Shown: positions 1-7,539 of the stretch, in pieces | Position numbering within the stretch: the stretch's first letter is position 1 | Layout: each line of letters opens with the position of its first letter | DNA from: JAICNG01 sp035765135 | Lineage (GTDB): Bacteria; Gemmatimonadota; Gemmatimonadetes; Gemmatimonadales; Gemmatimonadaceae | Direction: 5' to 3' | Assembly: GCA_035765135.1 (NCBI GenBank) | Contig: DASTYE010000124.1 | Span: 1-15,345, forward strand | DNA length: 15,345 nt | The notes under the pieces: model-generated | Seen by the model: only the letters and a program-made list of their open reading frames with translations | The model's database searches: none | Told to the model about the DNA's origin: nothing | Position numbers and translations under genes: made by a program

Positions 1-1
1 G

Positions 2-1234
2 ACGCATACGGCCGCCTGGGCCGATTTCAACGTCGATGGGCACATCGATCTCTTCGTCGGCACCGAATCCGGTGTCGGCATCGGCTGGAGCTCGTATCGG
101 TCGAAGCTCTATCTCAACAATCGCGACGGCACCTTCACCGACGTGGCGAGCAAGGTCGGCATCGATCTCGATGCGTTCGTCAAGGGATCGACGTGGGGCG
201 ACATCAACAACGATGGGCTCCCCGATCTTTTCGTTTCGATCATGGGCGCACCCAACCGCCTCTATCTCAATCGCGGGGGACGCGCGATCGACACGTGGCG
301 CTTCGAGGAAGTGTCGGCAAGCGCCGGGACGCAATCACCGCTCATGTCGTTTCCAACGTGGTTCTGGGACTTCGACAACGATGGCTGGGAGGATCTGTTG
401 GTCCTGAGCTACGACAATCGCGCGCCGCTGCACGTGACGGTCGCCCGGGAATATCTCGGTTTGCCGACGGCGTCTCTCGACCGCACCTACCTGTATCGGA
501 ACAAGCACGATGGCACGTTCGAGGATGTGACGGAATCGGTCGGGCTCGCCGGCAAGGCGATCTACGCGATGGGGAGCAACTTCGGCGACATCGACAACGA
601 TGGCTGGCTGGATTTCTACCTGGGCACGGGGAACCCGGATCTCCGGTCCATCATTCCCAACCGCATGTTCCGAAGCGTCGGCGGGCGCAGGTTCGAGGAA
701 GTCACGATCGAGGGCGGGTTCGGCCATCTCCAGAAAGGACACGGAACGGCGTTCGCCGATCTCGACCGCGATGGCGATCAGGATGTCTTCATGATGCTCG
801 GCGGCGCCTACGCCGGCGACGTGTTCTTCAGCGTGTTGTTCGAGAACCCGGGATGGTCGAACCGCAGCTGGATCACTCTGAATCTCGAGGGCCGCTCGGC
901 CAACCGCTCGGCGATCGGCGCGCGTGTAGAAATCGTCGCCACCGATTCCAGCGGAGCGACGAGGACCGTTAGGCGGACGATCGGCACCGGCGGTTCCTTT
1001 GGCGTTGGGACTCTACAGCTTCACGTTGGCCTGGGCTCGGCGGTTCGCGTGCCGTCGGTGCGCGTGACATGGCCCGATTCGCTCCGGTCCACGAGTACCT
1101 ATTCCGAGCTTCGAGTGAGACGGAGCTACCTGCTCGTTCAAGGGCAAGAGCCGCAAGTGCTCGATCGGCCGCCGGTCCCCTTCCGCCGTGCGAACGTGGC
1201 GACCGAGGACCATCGACATAAACCGGGGAGCTAG
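2..1234 (+). CDS. CRTAC1-type VCBS/FG-GAP repeat protein with ASPIC/UnbV domain (5'-truncated)
   Basis: The frame is open from the window edge, so the N-terminus, including any signal peptide, is missing; 410 codons are visible. Five Asp-rich calcium-loop motifs are seen (ADFNVDG, GDINNDG, WDFDNDG, GDIDNDG, ADLDRDG), each followed by a short hydrophobic strand: the blade signature of FG-GAP/VCBS beta-propellers. The last ~100 residues, from NRSWITLNLEG through GTGGSFGVG, HVGLG and VRVTWP, match the ASPIC/UnbV domain that closes CRTAC1-family proteins. Such proteins are normally exported and are thought to bind calcium, ligands or other proteins; no enzymatic role can be claimed. An internal ATG at 143 lies inside the first propeller repeats and is unlikely to be the start. 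The stop is followed 37 bases later by inverted-repeat copy 1. The family call is secure; the cellular role is unknown. Confidence 0.9.
   Translation, partial: THTAAWADFNVDGHIDLFVGTESGVGIGWSSYRSKLYLNNRDGTFTDVASKVGIDLDAFVKGSTWGDINNDGLPDLFVSIMGAPNRLYLNRGGRAIDTWRFEEVSASAGTQSPLMSFPTWFWDFDNDGWEDLLVLSYDNRAPLHVTVAREYLGLPTASLDRTYLYRNKHDGTFEDVTESVGLAGKAIYAMGSNFGDIDNDGWLDFYLGTGNPDLRSIIPNRMFRSVGGRRFEEVTIEGGFGHLQKGHGTAFADLDRDGDQDVFMMLGGAYAGDVFFSVLFENPGWSNRSWITLNLEGRSANRSAIGARVEIVATDSSGATRTVRRTIGTGGSFGVGTLQLHVGLGSAVRVPSVRVTWPDSLRSTSTYSELRVRRSYLLVQGQEPQVLDRPPVPFRRANVATEDHRHKPGS
967..973 (-). other. RCCTAACG word, site 1
   Basis: The plus strand reads CGTTAGGC. It falls in the CRTAC1-type gene as codons ACC GTT AGG, giving a rarer AGG arginine codon. 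Confidence 0.6.
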
Positions 1235-1271
1235 TGGACTGGTTTTGTGTTTCGGCTGCCCGGCCTGGGGG

Positions 1272-1573
1272 GCCGCAGATGACGCAGAAGGACGCAGAAA
1301 CTACAACATCAACGGCTTATCAGGGATTCCACGGATTTTTCAACCGCGAAAGATCAGGGATACGGCGACTGCAAGGACTTTTTGGAACTGCAACCGCAAA
1401 CCCGAGGAACGGCGGACCCGATAAGCCGCCGCGATCTTCATCCGGTAGGTTCTCACAAAGCCTTTCGCAGTTGCCGTAGGCCGTGCCGTTTCGCCGCTCG
1501 AGATCCGTGTCATCCGTGATAAGCTATTGCCGTTGCTGTTGAAGTTTTTGCGCTTTTCTGCGTCATCTGCGGC
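1272..1573 (-). repeat. Dispersed inverted-repeat element, copy 1
   Basis: An imperfect inverted repeat of about 302 bases fills most of the 436-base gap between the CRTAC1-type gene and the TolB-like gene. The outer 18 bases, 1272-1289 and 1556-1573 (GCCGCAGATGACGCAGAA), are perfect inverted copies. Further in, modules around CTTATCA, ACGGAT, CGAAA and GATACGG/CACGG correspond between arms with mismatches and indels, giving arms of roughly 120-130 bases. The off-centre word TGAGAACCTA occurs only in one half, here as its complement at 1445-1454, so this copy is reversed relative to copies 2 and 3. No T-run follows it. Short open frames through it (for example 1188-1424) are artefacts of repeat sequence. 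It may be a MITE/REP-like element; no transposase is present. Confidence 0.85.
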
Positions 1574-1594
1574 TCCGGGTCCGAGGCAAGATCT

Positions 1595-1718
1595 TTTACC
1601 GCGAAGGGCGCGAAGGACGCAAAGGGGTCACACAAGAAACAAAAAACAACAGCATTGAAGGACCGAACCAATGTCTGAATCGCCCATGCTTTGCGTCCTT
1701 CGCGTCCTTCGCGGTAAA
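1595..1718. repeat. 30-bp inverted repeat (GCGAAGGACGCAAAG type) spanning a gene start
   Basis: Arms 1595-1624 and 1689-1718 are inverted copies matching at 29 of 30 bases, separated by 64 bases. Each arm is built from a near-tandem ~9-base unit (CTTTGCGTC, CTTCGCGTC, CTTCGCGG). It begins 22 bases after repeat copy 1 but shares no sequence with it, so it is a second repeat type. The loop contains a plausible ribosome-binding site (GAAGGA, 1657-1662) and the ATG at 1671. The right arm lies within the open frame of the TolB-like gene and would encode residues 7-16. It could act as an RNA hairpin controlling translation or simply be an inserted repeat; the sequence does not decide. Confidence 0.85.
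1657..1662 (+). promoter_or_regulatory. Candidate ribosome-binding site for the ATG at 1671
   Basis: GAAGGA sits 8 bases before ATG 1671 and favours that start over the in-frame ATGs at 1686 and 1776, which have no comparable site. It lies in the loop of the 1595-1718 hairpin. Confidence 0.4.
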
Positions 1719-3257
1719 GAGCGAAGGCAATCCGCCCCGCGTCCTCACGCGCTCTGCCGCATCCTGGCGATCGCGATGAGCCTGGCCGCACTTAGTGATG
1801 GCGTTGCAGCCCAGAGCGCTGTCGGAATCTTCGATGCCCACACCGACGTCGGGCGCGTCCGACACGCGGGATCTGCGTCGTACGATCCCCAGCGACAGGA
1901 GTACCTGATCGCGGGCTCGGGCCAGAACATGTGGAACGATCGCGATGACTTTCACTTCGTGTGGAAGCGTTTGACGGGGAACTTCATTCTCTCCACGCGT
2001 GCGCGCTTCGTCGGTGCGGGTGCCGATCCGCATCGGAAGCTCGGCTGGAGCATTCGGCCATCGCTCGAAACGAACAGCGCGCACGTGACGGCCGCGCTGC
2101 ACGGCGATGGACTCATGTCGCTCCAGTTTCGCCGAGCGACCGGTGGGATGACCGAGGAGGTCAGGTCGCGGGTGAGCCTGCCGGATGCGGACGCGGTAAT
2201 CCAACTCGAGCGACGCGATGGTGTCTATCTCATGTCAATCGCGCGCTTCGGTGACACACTCGCCGCGCAGGAGCTCACCGGCGTATCGCTCCCCGACACC
2301 GTGTACGTCGGCCTGTTCGTCTGCGCACACAACGATGCGGTCGTCGAGGCCGGCACGTTCAGCAACGTGCGCATCACCATCCCTCCGAAGCAGGATTTCG
2401 TTCCCTACCGCGATTACATCGGCAGCAATCTCGAGATCCTCGACCTCGCGACCGGGAACGCCACGATCGTGCACCGGTATCGCGGCTCGTTCCAGGCACC
2501 GAACTGGACAGCCGATGGCAAGGCGCTGATCTACAACCAGGAGGGGCGACTCTACCGCTTCGACCTCGCATCACGCTCGCCCGAGCCGATCAACACGGGG
2601 TTTGCGACTCGCAACAACAACGATCACGTGCTTTCCTTCGACGGTCGGATGATGGGTATCAGCCATCACGCGCCGGAGGACAGCGGCGCATCGATCATCT
2701 ACACGGTGCCCGCGATCGGCGGCACGCCAACGCGCGTGACCGCGAAAGGACCGTCATATCTGCACGGGTGGTCGCCCGATGGTCGGTGGCTCGTGTACAC
2801 CGGAGAGCGCAACGGAGAGCTCGACGTCTACAAGATTCCGGTCGCGGGCGGCGAGGAGATACGCCTAACGACCGCGAAGGGACTCGACGATGGTCCCGAA
2901 TTCACACCCGACGGCTCGTGGATCTACTTCAACTCGTCCCGCAGCGGGCGGATGCAGATCTGGCGCATGCGCCCGGATGGAAGCGGGCAGGAGCAGATCA
3001 CGAACGACGGGCTCAACAACTGGTTTCCGCACATCTCGCCCGATGGCAAGTGGATCGCCTACCTCGCGTTCCCGCCCGACGTTGCCCCCAACGACCATCC
3101 CTTCTACAAGCACGTCCTGCTGCGATTGATGCCCATCGATGGCGGACCCGCGCGCGTCATCGCCTACGTGTACGGTGGCCAGGGAACGATCAACGTTCCG
3201 TCGTGGTCGCCCGACGGAACACGACTCGCGTTCGTCAGTAACACGGCGATGCCATAA
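1671..3257 (+). CDS. Secreted concanavalin-like + TolB-type beta-propeller protein
   Basis: The product is 528 residues from ATG 1671. After a hydrophobic export segment (about 31-48, ending GVAAQ), residues ~55-240 look like a concanavalin/laminin-G-type beta-sandwich of the DUF1349 kind (FHFVWKRLTGNF, LGWSIRP, VYVGLFVCAHN). Residues ~245-525 are PD40/TolB-like propeller blades, with recurring WSPDG, FTPDG, ISPDG and WSPDG motifs and SRSGRMQIWRMRPDG. Such proteins are periplasmic or surface-attached and probably bind protein or glycan; homologues are sometimes mislabelled as TolR or TolB transport components. No catalytic triad is visible. The start is uncertain: ATG 1671 has a ribosome-binding site, but its first 16 residues are largely hairpin-arm sequence, and ATG 1776 would leave too short a signal peptide. 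The gene is convergent with the next one. Leu399 uses CTA inside an RCCTAACG word. Confidence 0.85.
   Translation: MSESPMLCVLRVLRGKERRQSAPRPHALCRILAIAMSLAALSDGVAAQSAVGIFDAHTDVGRVRHAGSASYDPQRQEYLIAGSGQNMWNDRDDFHFVWKRLTGNFILSTRARFVGAGADPHRKLGWSIRPSLETNSAHVTAALHGDGLMSLQFRRATGGMTEEVRSRVSLPDADAVIQLERRDGVYLMSIARFGDTLAAQELTGVSLPDTVYVGLFVCAHNDAVVEAGTFSNVRITIPPKQDFVPYRDYIGSNLEILDLATGNATIVHRYRGSFQAPNWTADGKALIYNQEGRLYRFDLASRSPEPINTGFATRNNNDHVLSFDGRMMGISHHAPEDSGASIIYTVPAIGGTPTRVTAKGPSYLHGWSPDGRWLVYTGERNGELDVYKIPVAGGEEIRLTTAKGLDDGPEFTPDGSWIYFNSSRSGRMQIWRMRPDGSGQEQITNDGLNNWFPHISPDGKWIAYLAFPPDVAPNDHPFYKHVLLRLMPIDGGPARVIAYVYGGQGTINVPSWSPDGTRLAFVSNTAMP
2864..2870 (+). other. RCCTAACG word, site 2
   Basis: GCCTAACG lies in the TolB-like gene, codons CGC CTA ACG; Leu399 is the unusual CTA. 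Confidence 0.6.
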
Positions 3258-3272
3258 TTTGAAGGCCGAGGG

Positions 3273-3585
3273 GCCGCAGCTGGACGCAGATGGACGCAGA
3301 AACGTCAACAGCAACGTCAACAGCAACGTCAACAGCTCATCACGGATGACACGGATCTTGAACGGCGAAACGGCACGGATTGACCGCAACTGCCAAATGC
3401 TTTGTGAGAACCTATGGGATGAAGGTCGCGGTGGCGCGTAGGCGGTTACCGAGGTTGTTGCCGTTGCAGTTCAAAAGCAATTGCAGTTCGCCGTATCCGT
3501 GCCGTTTCGTCGTTCAAGATCCGTGTCATCCGTGATGAGCTGTTGACGTTTGCAGTTCTGCGGCCCTTCTGCGTCCATCTGCGGC
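3273..3585 (+). repeat. Dispersed inverted-repeat element, copy 2
   Basis: This ~313-base imperfect inverted repeat fills almost the whole gap between the convergent TolB-like (stop 3257) and heme/propeller (stop at 3599) genes. The best-paired segment is 3325-3380 against 3495-3550, which match as inverted copies at 55 of 56 bases; a single transcript would form a very stable stem with a ~114-base loop region. Outer ends share GCCGCAG and the GACGCAGA unit with copies 1 and 3. TGAGAACCTA is at 3405-3414, in the left half, so this copy has the same orientation as copy 3. Its placement could let it end transcription of both genes, but no T-tract is seen on either strand, so intrinsic termination is not supported. 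Confidence 0.88.
3301..3336 (+). repeat. 12-bp tandem repeat, three perfect copies
   Basis: AACGTCAACAGC is repeated three times without a mismatch in the left arm of element copy 2. The right arm holds only one counterpart (3539-3550 as its complement), so the other two units are an expansion in one arm that does not pair. Confidence 0.95.
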
Positions 3586-3598
3586 GCCTCGAAGCTCG

Positions 3599-5755
3599 TC
3601 ATCGCGCCAGCGGACCAGGCCGCAGCTGGAACTTCATCACCTTGCTCGTCGTGCCCTTCCCACCCTCCATGTGGAACGGCGCACGCGTGCTGATGCTCGC
3701 CCACAGCCCGCGCCCCTTCCATCCCGCGTTCGGGTCATCGATGCGTCCGTCGACCCACTTCGTGTAGAAGCCGAGTGGGTACGGGACGCGGAGGATGACC
3801 CACTCGCCGTCTTTGAGGATCAACAGTCCTTCCGAGAGATTCCCCGTGTTGATCGGCAGATTCTCTCCGAGGCCGAACGTGTTGAACTGGTCGACCCATG
3901 TGTAATAGCTCGCTTCGGCGCTCCCTGAGTCGGTGACGCCCTGCATTTGCGGAAGCGGCTCGGTGTAGAACGTCCATCCTTCCGGGCAGTGCTGGCCGGT
4001 GGCGCTGGGACCGTTGAGCGGTCCCTTGCACTTCCGCCGGTCGAAACTGGCGAGATGCCCACTGGCGAGAGCGGCCCACACCACGCCGTCGCGATCGATG
4101 TCCATCCCGCGCGGCGAGAAGCCCTGAACGGGAGCGTTCGGGTTCCCCCACGGCAGCTCGTACAGCTCCGCGAGCGCGGTCGCCGGTGGGTTCGTTCCGG
4201 GAACCAGGCGGATGATCGACCCCGGGAAACCTAACGACGACCCCCAGACCGACCCGTCCGGCGCCGGCGACACGGCGTAGAAGCCGGCCCCGATGCGCTT
4301 GTCCTTCGTCGAATCGAGCGGGGCGTTGGGCTCGACGTACTCATCGCGCTTGCCGTTCCCGTTGGTATCGAGAATCAGCGCCGTCCACCCCTGCGACCGC
4401 TCCTCGTTGCCGGTTTCGTCGTACAGCTTCCTGTTCAGCCAGCCGACGACCGGCCCGCCGCCACTCGTCCACAGCGTGTGATCCGCATCTTCGGCGAACA
4501 TCAAATGGTGCGTGCTGAAGCAGGTGCTGATGTGCGTCAGCTCTTTCGTTTTCGGATCGTAACTGGCGAGGTGACGCCCCGCGCGCTCCATTGGGAAGAG
4601 CTTTGCCGACGGATGATCCGATCCCGCCTTGCAGAACGCGGGGTTGTCGGGCGGACGAACAGTCGCGGTGATCCAGACGCGACCGCGTTCATCGAACATT
4701 GGGTTGTGCACGTTCGCCTTGCTCGTCCAGATCGGCTCCTCACCCCAGTACGGCGACCGCTGTGGCATCTCCGGACTCGTCGGCCGCGCGCTGGTGTCGC
4801 GAACGGTGAGCGGAACGCGACTCGCCGTGTGGCGCACGGGATCGAGCACCGGCAGATAATCCGCGCTCGCCTCGAGTGCGCCGTAGAGCGAACCGTTGGC
4901 GTTCACCGTCGGATTCCGCCGATCGGTGCCGACGAGATCATGAAGGTACGCCTTTGGGTCGGCCCAATCCCACTGCGTGATGACGACGTTGCGCTCGATT
5001 CCCTGCGGGCGCCGTGGCGCCGAGCTCGGCAGCTCACCACGCGCGATGCGGTCGGTCCAGTCGGCGAACATCGCGAGCGCGCGCTGCCGCCCGAGCTGGT
5101 TGATTCCGCCATTCATCGCCCCACCAGCCTGTCCGGACTGGATGCGCCGATCCCAGGCGGCAACGGATGACGAATGCTTCCCCAGTGATGGGGGGAACTC
5201 CCGCGTCGCCTTGTTTCCCAGCTGGTGACACGCGAGGCACCCACCCGATTTCACCACCCTCAACCACTGCGCCTGGCTGCGCATGTTCGGTGAGATGCCG
5301 TTCCCCTCCGGGCCCGTCCCGGGAAACTCGCTCTTGTCCGGAATGCGCAGCATCGCGTACCAGTAGCCGGCCGGATAGTACTCCGCCGCCGCTCGCGCGT
5401 TAGGCGCGATGATCGCTCTGAGGTTGAGCGTGGTGCCTGGCCTCGCCTGCCGTTTCGGTGAATCGACGAGCCCATACCCGCGCACCCACACGCTGTAGCG
5501 CGCCCTGGGAAGCTCCGGGATGACGTAGCGTCCTCGATCGTCGGTGACGACGATCTTCGCGAGCTTCGTGGGCAGCTCGGACGTCTCGGCGATCACCCAC
5601 ACGCCCGCCTCGGGCCCGTTCGCGCTGGTGACGACTCCCGCGATGTCGTTCTCGGCGGCCTCCATGACCGGGCTCGCGGTTCGCGGGAACGAGGCGGCCA
5701 CGAGCGTGGCGACGGCGAGTGCGGCCAGCCCGAAGTAGGCGGGTCTCTTCGTCAT
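3599..5755 (-). CDS. Carboxypeptidase-regulatory-like + single-heme c + propeller periplasmic protein
   Basis: The product is 718 residues. An ATG start with GAGGAGGA 8 bases upstream (5764-5771) precedes a clear signal peptide (hydrophobic 8-22, cleavage near 27). Residues ~36-115 form a carboxypeptidase-D regulatory-like beta-sandwich (IAGVVTSANGPEAGVWV ... TDDRGRYVIPELPRARYSVWVRGYG). A c-type heme site, C173-L-A-C176-H177, follows within a helical segment to ~240; Met214 in GGAMNGG is a candidate distal ligand. The remainder (~330-710) looks like a streptogramin-lyase/NHL-type propeller, with repeated GRVWITA, HTLWTSGGG, GSVWGSS and GVVWAALA strands and a calcium-like loop DTNGNGKRDE. It is probably a periplasmic electron-transfer or redox-linked binding protein; the substrate is unknown. 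The propeller lacks an assignable active site. Leu508 uses TTA inside an RCCTAACG-word complement. Confidence 0.85.
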   Translation of the reverse strand: MTKRPAYFGLAALAVATLVAASFPRTASPVMEAAENDIAGVVTSANGPEAGVWVIAETSELPTKLAKIVVTDDRGRYVIPELPRARYSVWVRGYGLVDSPKRQARPGTTLNLRAIIAPNARAAAEYYPAGYWYAMLRIPDKSEFPGTGPEGNGISPNMRSQAQWLRVVKSGGCLACHQLGNKATREFPPSLGKHSSSVAAWDRRIQSGQAGGAMNGGINQLGRQRALAMFADWTDRIARGELPSSAPRRPQGIERNVVITQWDWADPKAYLHDLVGTDRRNPTVNANGSLYGALEASADYLPVLDPVRHTASRVPLTVRDTSARPTSPEMPQRSPYWGEEPIWTSKANVHNPMFDERGRVWITATVRPPDNPAFCKAGSDHPSAKLFPMERAGRHLASYDPKTKELTHISTCFSTHHLMFAEDADHTLWTSGGGPVVGWLNRKLYDETGNEERSQGWTALILDTNGNGKRDEYVEPNAPLDSTKDKRIGAGFYAVSPAPDGSVWGSSLGFPGSIIRLVPGTNPPATALAELYELPWGNPNAPVQGFSPRGMDIDRDGVVWAALASGHLASFDRRKCKGPLNGPSATGQHCPEGWTFYTEPLPQMQGVTDSGSAEASYYTWVDQFNTFGLGENLPINTGNLSEGLLILKDGEWVILRVPYPLGFYTKWVDGRIDDPNAGWKGRGLWASISTRAPFHMEGGKGTTSKVMKFQLRPGPLAR
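4230..4236 (+). other. RCCTAACG word, site 3
   Basis: ACCTAACG lies on the plus strand. In the minus-strand heme/propeller gene it is read as TCG TTA GGT, giving Leu508 as TTA. Confidence 0.6.
5398..5404 (-). other. RCCTAACG word, site 4
   Basis: GCCTAACG lies in the coding strand of the heme/propeller gene, read as CCT AAC GCG (Pro118-Asn119-Ala). Confidence 0.6.
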
Positions 5756-5808
5756 GATCGAAATCCTCCTCGCTCAGCTGGTGTGTCTCGAACAGCTCGG
5801 CCTGGGGA

Positions 5809-6085
5809 GCCGCAGATGACGCAGAAGGCCGCAGAAAACTGCAACAGCAACGGCTTACCACGGATTTTGAACTACGAAACGACATGGATACGGCAGCTGC
5901 AAACAGCTTTCTGAGAACCTATCGGGTCAAGTGTTACGGGATCGATCCTCAGGAGCTTTGCTGTTGTAGTTCCAAAAGCTCCTTGCTGTTGACGTATCCG
6001 TGTCGTTTCGCCGTTCAAAATCCGTGGAATCCGTGGTAACGCCTTTGACGTTGCAGTTTCTGCGGCCTTCTGCGTCATCTGCGGC
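5809..6085 (+). repeat. Dispersed inverted-repeat element, copy 3
   Basis: This ~277-base inverted repeat lies between the divergent heme/propeller gene (start 5755) and the NTF2-like gene (start 6162). The outer 29 bases, 5809-5837 and 6057-6085, are perfect inverted copies. Inner modules (TACCACGGATT, TTTGAAC, CGAAACGACA, GGATAC) also correspond. TGAGAACCTA lies at 5912-5921 in the left half, so the orientation matches copy 2. The flank GGCCTGGGG just before the left end also precedes copy 1, so the element boundary may extend 8-10 bases outward. The remaining stretch, 6086-6161, shows no promoter that I can defend. Confidence 0.88.
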
Positions 6086-6161
6086 GCAAGGGGCTGCCAT
6101 CCGCAACACACAATGAGTATCGTCTGCTTCACAGGACTCCGCCAGCCGAAGCAGGCTAACC

Positions 6162-6503
6162 ATGAGCAGCCAGAAAGCGATCGTCGAAAAGTACATCGAC
6201 GGATTCCGCCACTCCGATCACGCGAAGATTCTGAGTTGCCTCACGGATGACATCGTGTGGAAGCTCCATGGCTATCGCACCCTCGAGGGCAAGGCGGCGT
6301 TCGACGGCGAGATCAACAACGAGAACTTCACCGGCAAACCGACGCTCAACCTCGAGCACCTCATTGAGGAAGGCGATCGGGTCGCCGTCATGGGCAACGG
6401 GCAAGCGACCGAGATCTCCGGGCAGGTCAAGAACTTCGTCTTCTGCGATGTCTTCGCGTTTCGCGAGGGCCTCATTTGCCAAATCGACACGTATCTCGTG
6501 TGA
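6162..6503 (+). CDS. NTF2/SnoaL-like small protein
   Basis: The 113-residue product has the helix-then-curved-sheet pattern of the NTF2-like (SnoaL-type) fold: VEKYIDGFRHSDHAKILSCL, then DDIVWKLHG, EGKAAFDGEI, LEHLIEEGDRVAVMGNG and FCDVFAFREGLICQIDTYLV. Length and layout match the nuclear transport factor 2 family protein group seen across bacteria. Members may be small isomerases, hydrolases or ligand carriers, so function cannot be assigned from fold alone. There is no signal peptide, so it is probably cytoplasmic. It leads a + strand group and is followed after 28 bases by an exported hydrolase. No strong ribosome-binding site precedes the ATG. Confidence 0.85.
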   Translation: MSSQKAIVEKYIDGFRHSDHAKILSCLTDDIVWKLHGYRTLEGKAAFDGEINNENFTGKPTLNLEHLIEEGDRVAVMGNGQATEISGQVKNFVFCDVFAFREGLICQIDTYLV

Positions 6504-6531
6504 AGGCAGACAACCTGAAATTGTGGCCCGC

Positions 6532-7494
6532 ATGACACTCGTGCGTTCGAAGACGCGATTGCTGCTCGCGATGCTCGGCCTGCTGACTCTGCAGGCCAGC
6601 GCCGCTGCACAGGAAGCTCGCCAGGCGTGTGCCCCATGCGGCAAACCGCCGTCGAAGCACACCGTGGCCGCCGATGGCCATCCGCTCACCGTCTGGGCGA
6701 AGCGTCCAGCCTCCCCGCGCGGAGCCATCCTGCTCGTTCACGGCCGCCGGTGGAGCGCGCTCCCGAACTTCGATCTGCGAGTGCCGGGCGAGCAACGGTC
6801 GGCGATGGATGCGTTCGCCGCGAGCGGGTACGCTGCATATGCCGTCGATCTGCGCGGGTACGGCGCAACGTCGCGCGACAGCACCGGATGGCTCACTCCG
6901 GATCGCGCGACGGCAGACGTCGCGGCGGTTCTGGATTGGATCGCTCGCCAGGAACAAGATCGCCGCCCGGTGTTGCTCGGATATTCTCGCGGCTCCACTA
7001 TCGCGTTGCTGGTCGCGCAACGCCATCCCGAGAAGCTTTCGGCGCTCGTTCTCTACGCGTTTCCAGTACACATCGATTCGATGCGTCCCGTGAGCGCCGA
7101 CCCCGCCTCGCCACCGCGCGCACGGAACACGCGTGAAGGAGCGGCCGAGGATTTCATCACACCTGGCGCGGTGTCGCCCGCCCTGCGCGACGCGTACGTG
7201 AACGCGGCCATCGCCGCTGACCCGATCACGGTCGATTGGGCGAAGATGCATGAGTTCAACGCCATGGATCCCGCGGCCGTGCGCGTCCCGACGCTCCTGA
7301 TCGCCGGATCGCGCGACCCTCTCGCGGCCGGGACGTCGCACAGCCGGCTCTTCATGCGGCTCGGCACCGACGATCGCACGTGGATCGTGCTTCCCAATGC
7401 GGATCATGCCGCCCACATCGAGACGTCGCACGAGGCGTTCGTTCAGGGCGTCACGAGCTTCCTCTCTCGCGCGAGGCAAAAAAGGATGCGATAA
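6532..7494 (+). CDS. Exported alpha/beta hydrolase
   Basis: The 320-residue product starts at ATG 6532, where a signal peptide begins (LLLAMLGLLTLQASAAAQ, cleavage near 27); the longer open frame upstream overlaps the NTF2-like gene and is not real. The alpha/beta-hydrolase core is evident: ILLVHG (oxyanion region, ~66-71), DLRGYGATS (~106-114), nucleophile elbow G150-Y-S152-R-G, acid Asp262 in IAGSRDPLA, and His292 in NADHAAH. Ser152-Asp262-His292 is the inferred triad. The substrate is unknown; an ester or peptide-like compound in the periplasm is possible. Two cysteines just after the cleavage site (CAPC, 33-36) are unusual for the family and could form a disulfide. It lies 28 bases after the NTF2-like gene and 45 before the peptidase, so co-transcription is likely. 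A GTG at 6523 is a weaker alternative start. Confidence 0.88.
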   Translation: MTLVRSKTRLLLAMLGLLTLQASAAAQEARQACAPCGKPPSKHTVAADGHPLTVWAKRPASPRGAILLVHGRRWSALPNFDLRVPGEQRSAMDAFAASGYAAYAVDLRGYGATSRDSTGWLTPDRATADVAAVLDWIARQEQDRRPVLLGYSRGSTIALLVAQRHPEKLSALVLYAFPVHIDSMRPVSADPASPPRARNTREGAAEDFITPGAVSPALRDAYVNAAIAADPITVDWAKMHEFNAMDPAAVRVPTLLIAGSRDPLAAGTSHSRLFMRLGTDDRTWIVLPNADHAAHIETSHEAFVQGVTSFLSRARQKRMR

Positions 7495-7539
7495 TTTCCG
7501 CGGCAGCCCCCGCAGATCGAACCCCACCCGCGACACTCC

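Noticed and set aside
1188..1424. Short open frame through repeat copy 1; similar ones at 3471-3722 and 5927-6196
   Set aside because: Their peptides share the string (A)DDAEGRRN or TD-TD-ERRN only because they translate the inverted-repeat element; no ribosome-binding sites or conserved protein features.
3273..3585. Repeat copy 2 as a bidirectional intrinsic terminator or CRISPR array
   Set aside because: No T-run follows the stem on either strand, and the repeats are inverted arms plus one short tandem unit rather than regularly spaced direct repeats.
4478..5170. 230-codon plus-strand frame opposite the heme/propeller gene
   Set aside because: An antisense shadow in GC-rich coding sequence; the minus-strand gene has signal peptide, heme motif and propeller.
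6045..6080. TTGACG near 6045 as a -35 promoter element
   Set aside because: It lies inside the repeat arm, and no convincing -10 box is found at suitable spacing.
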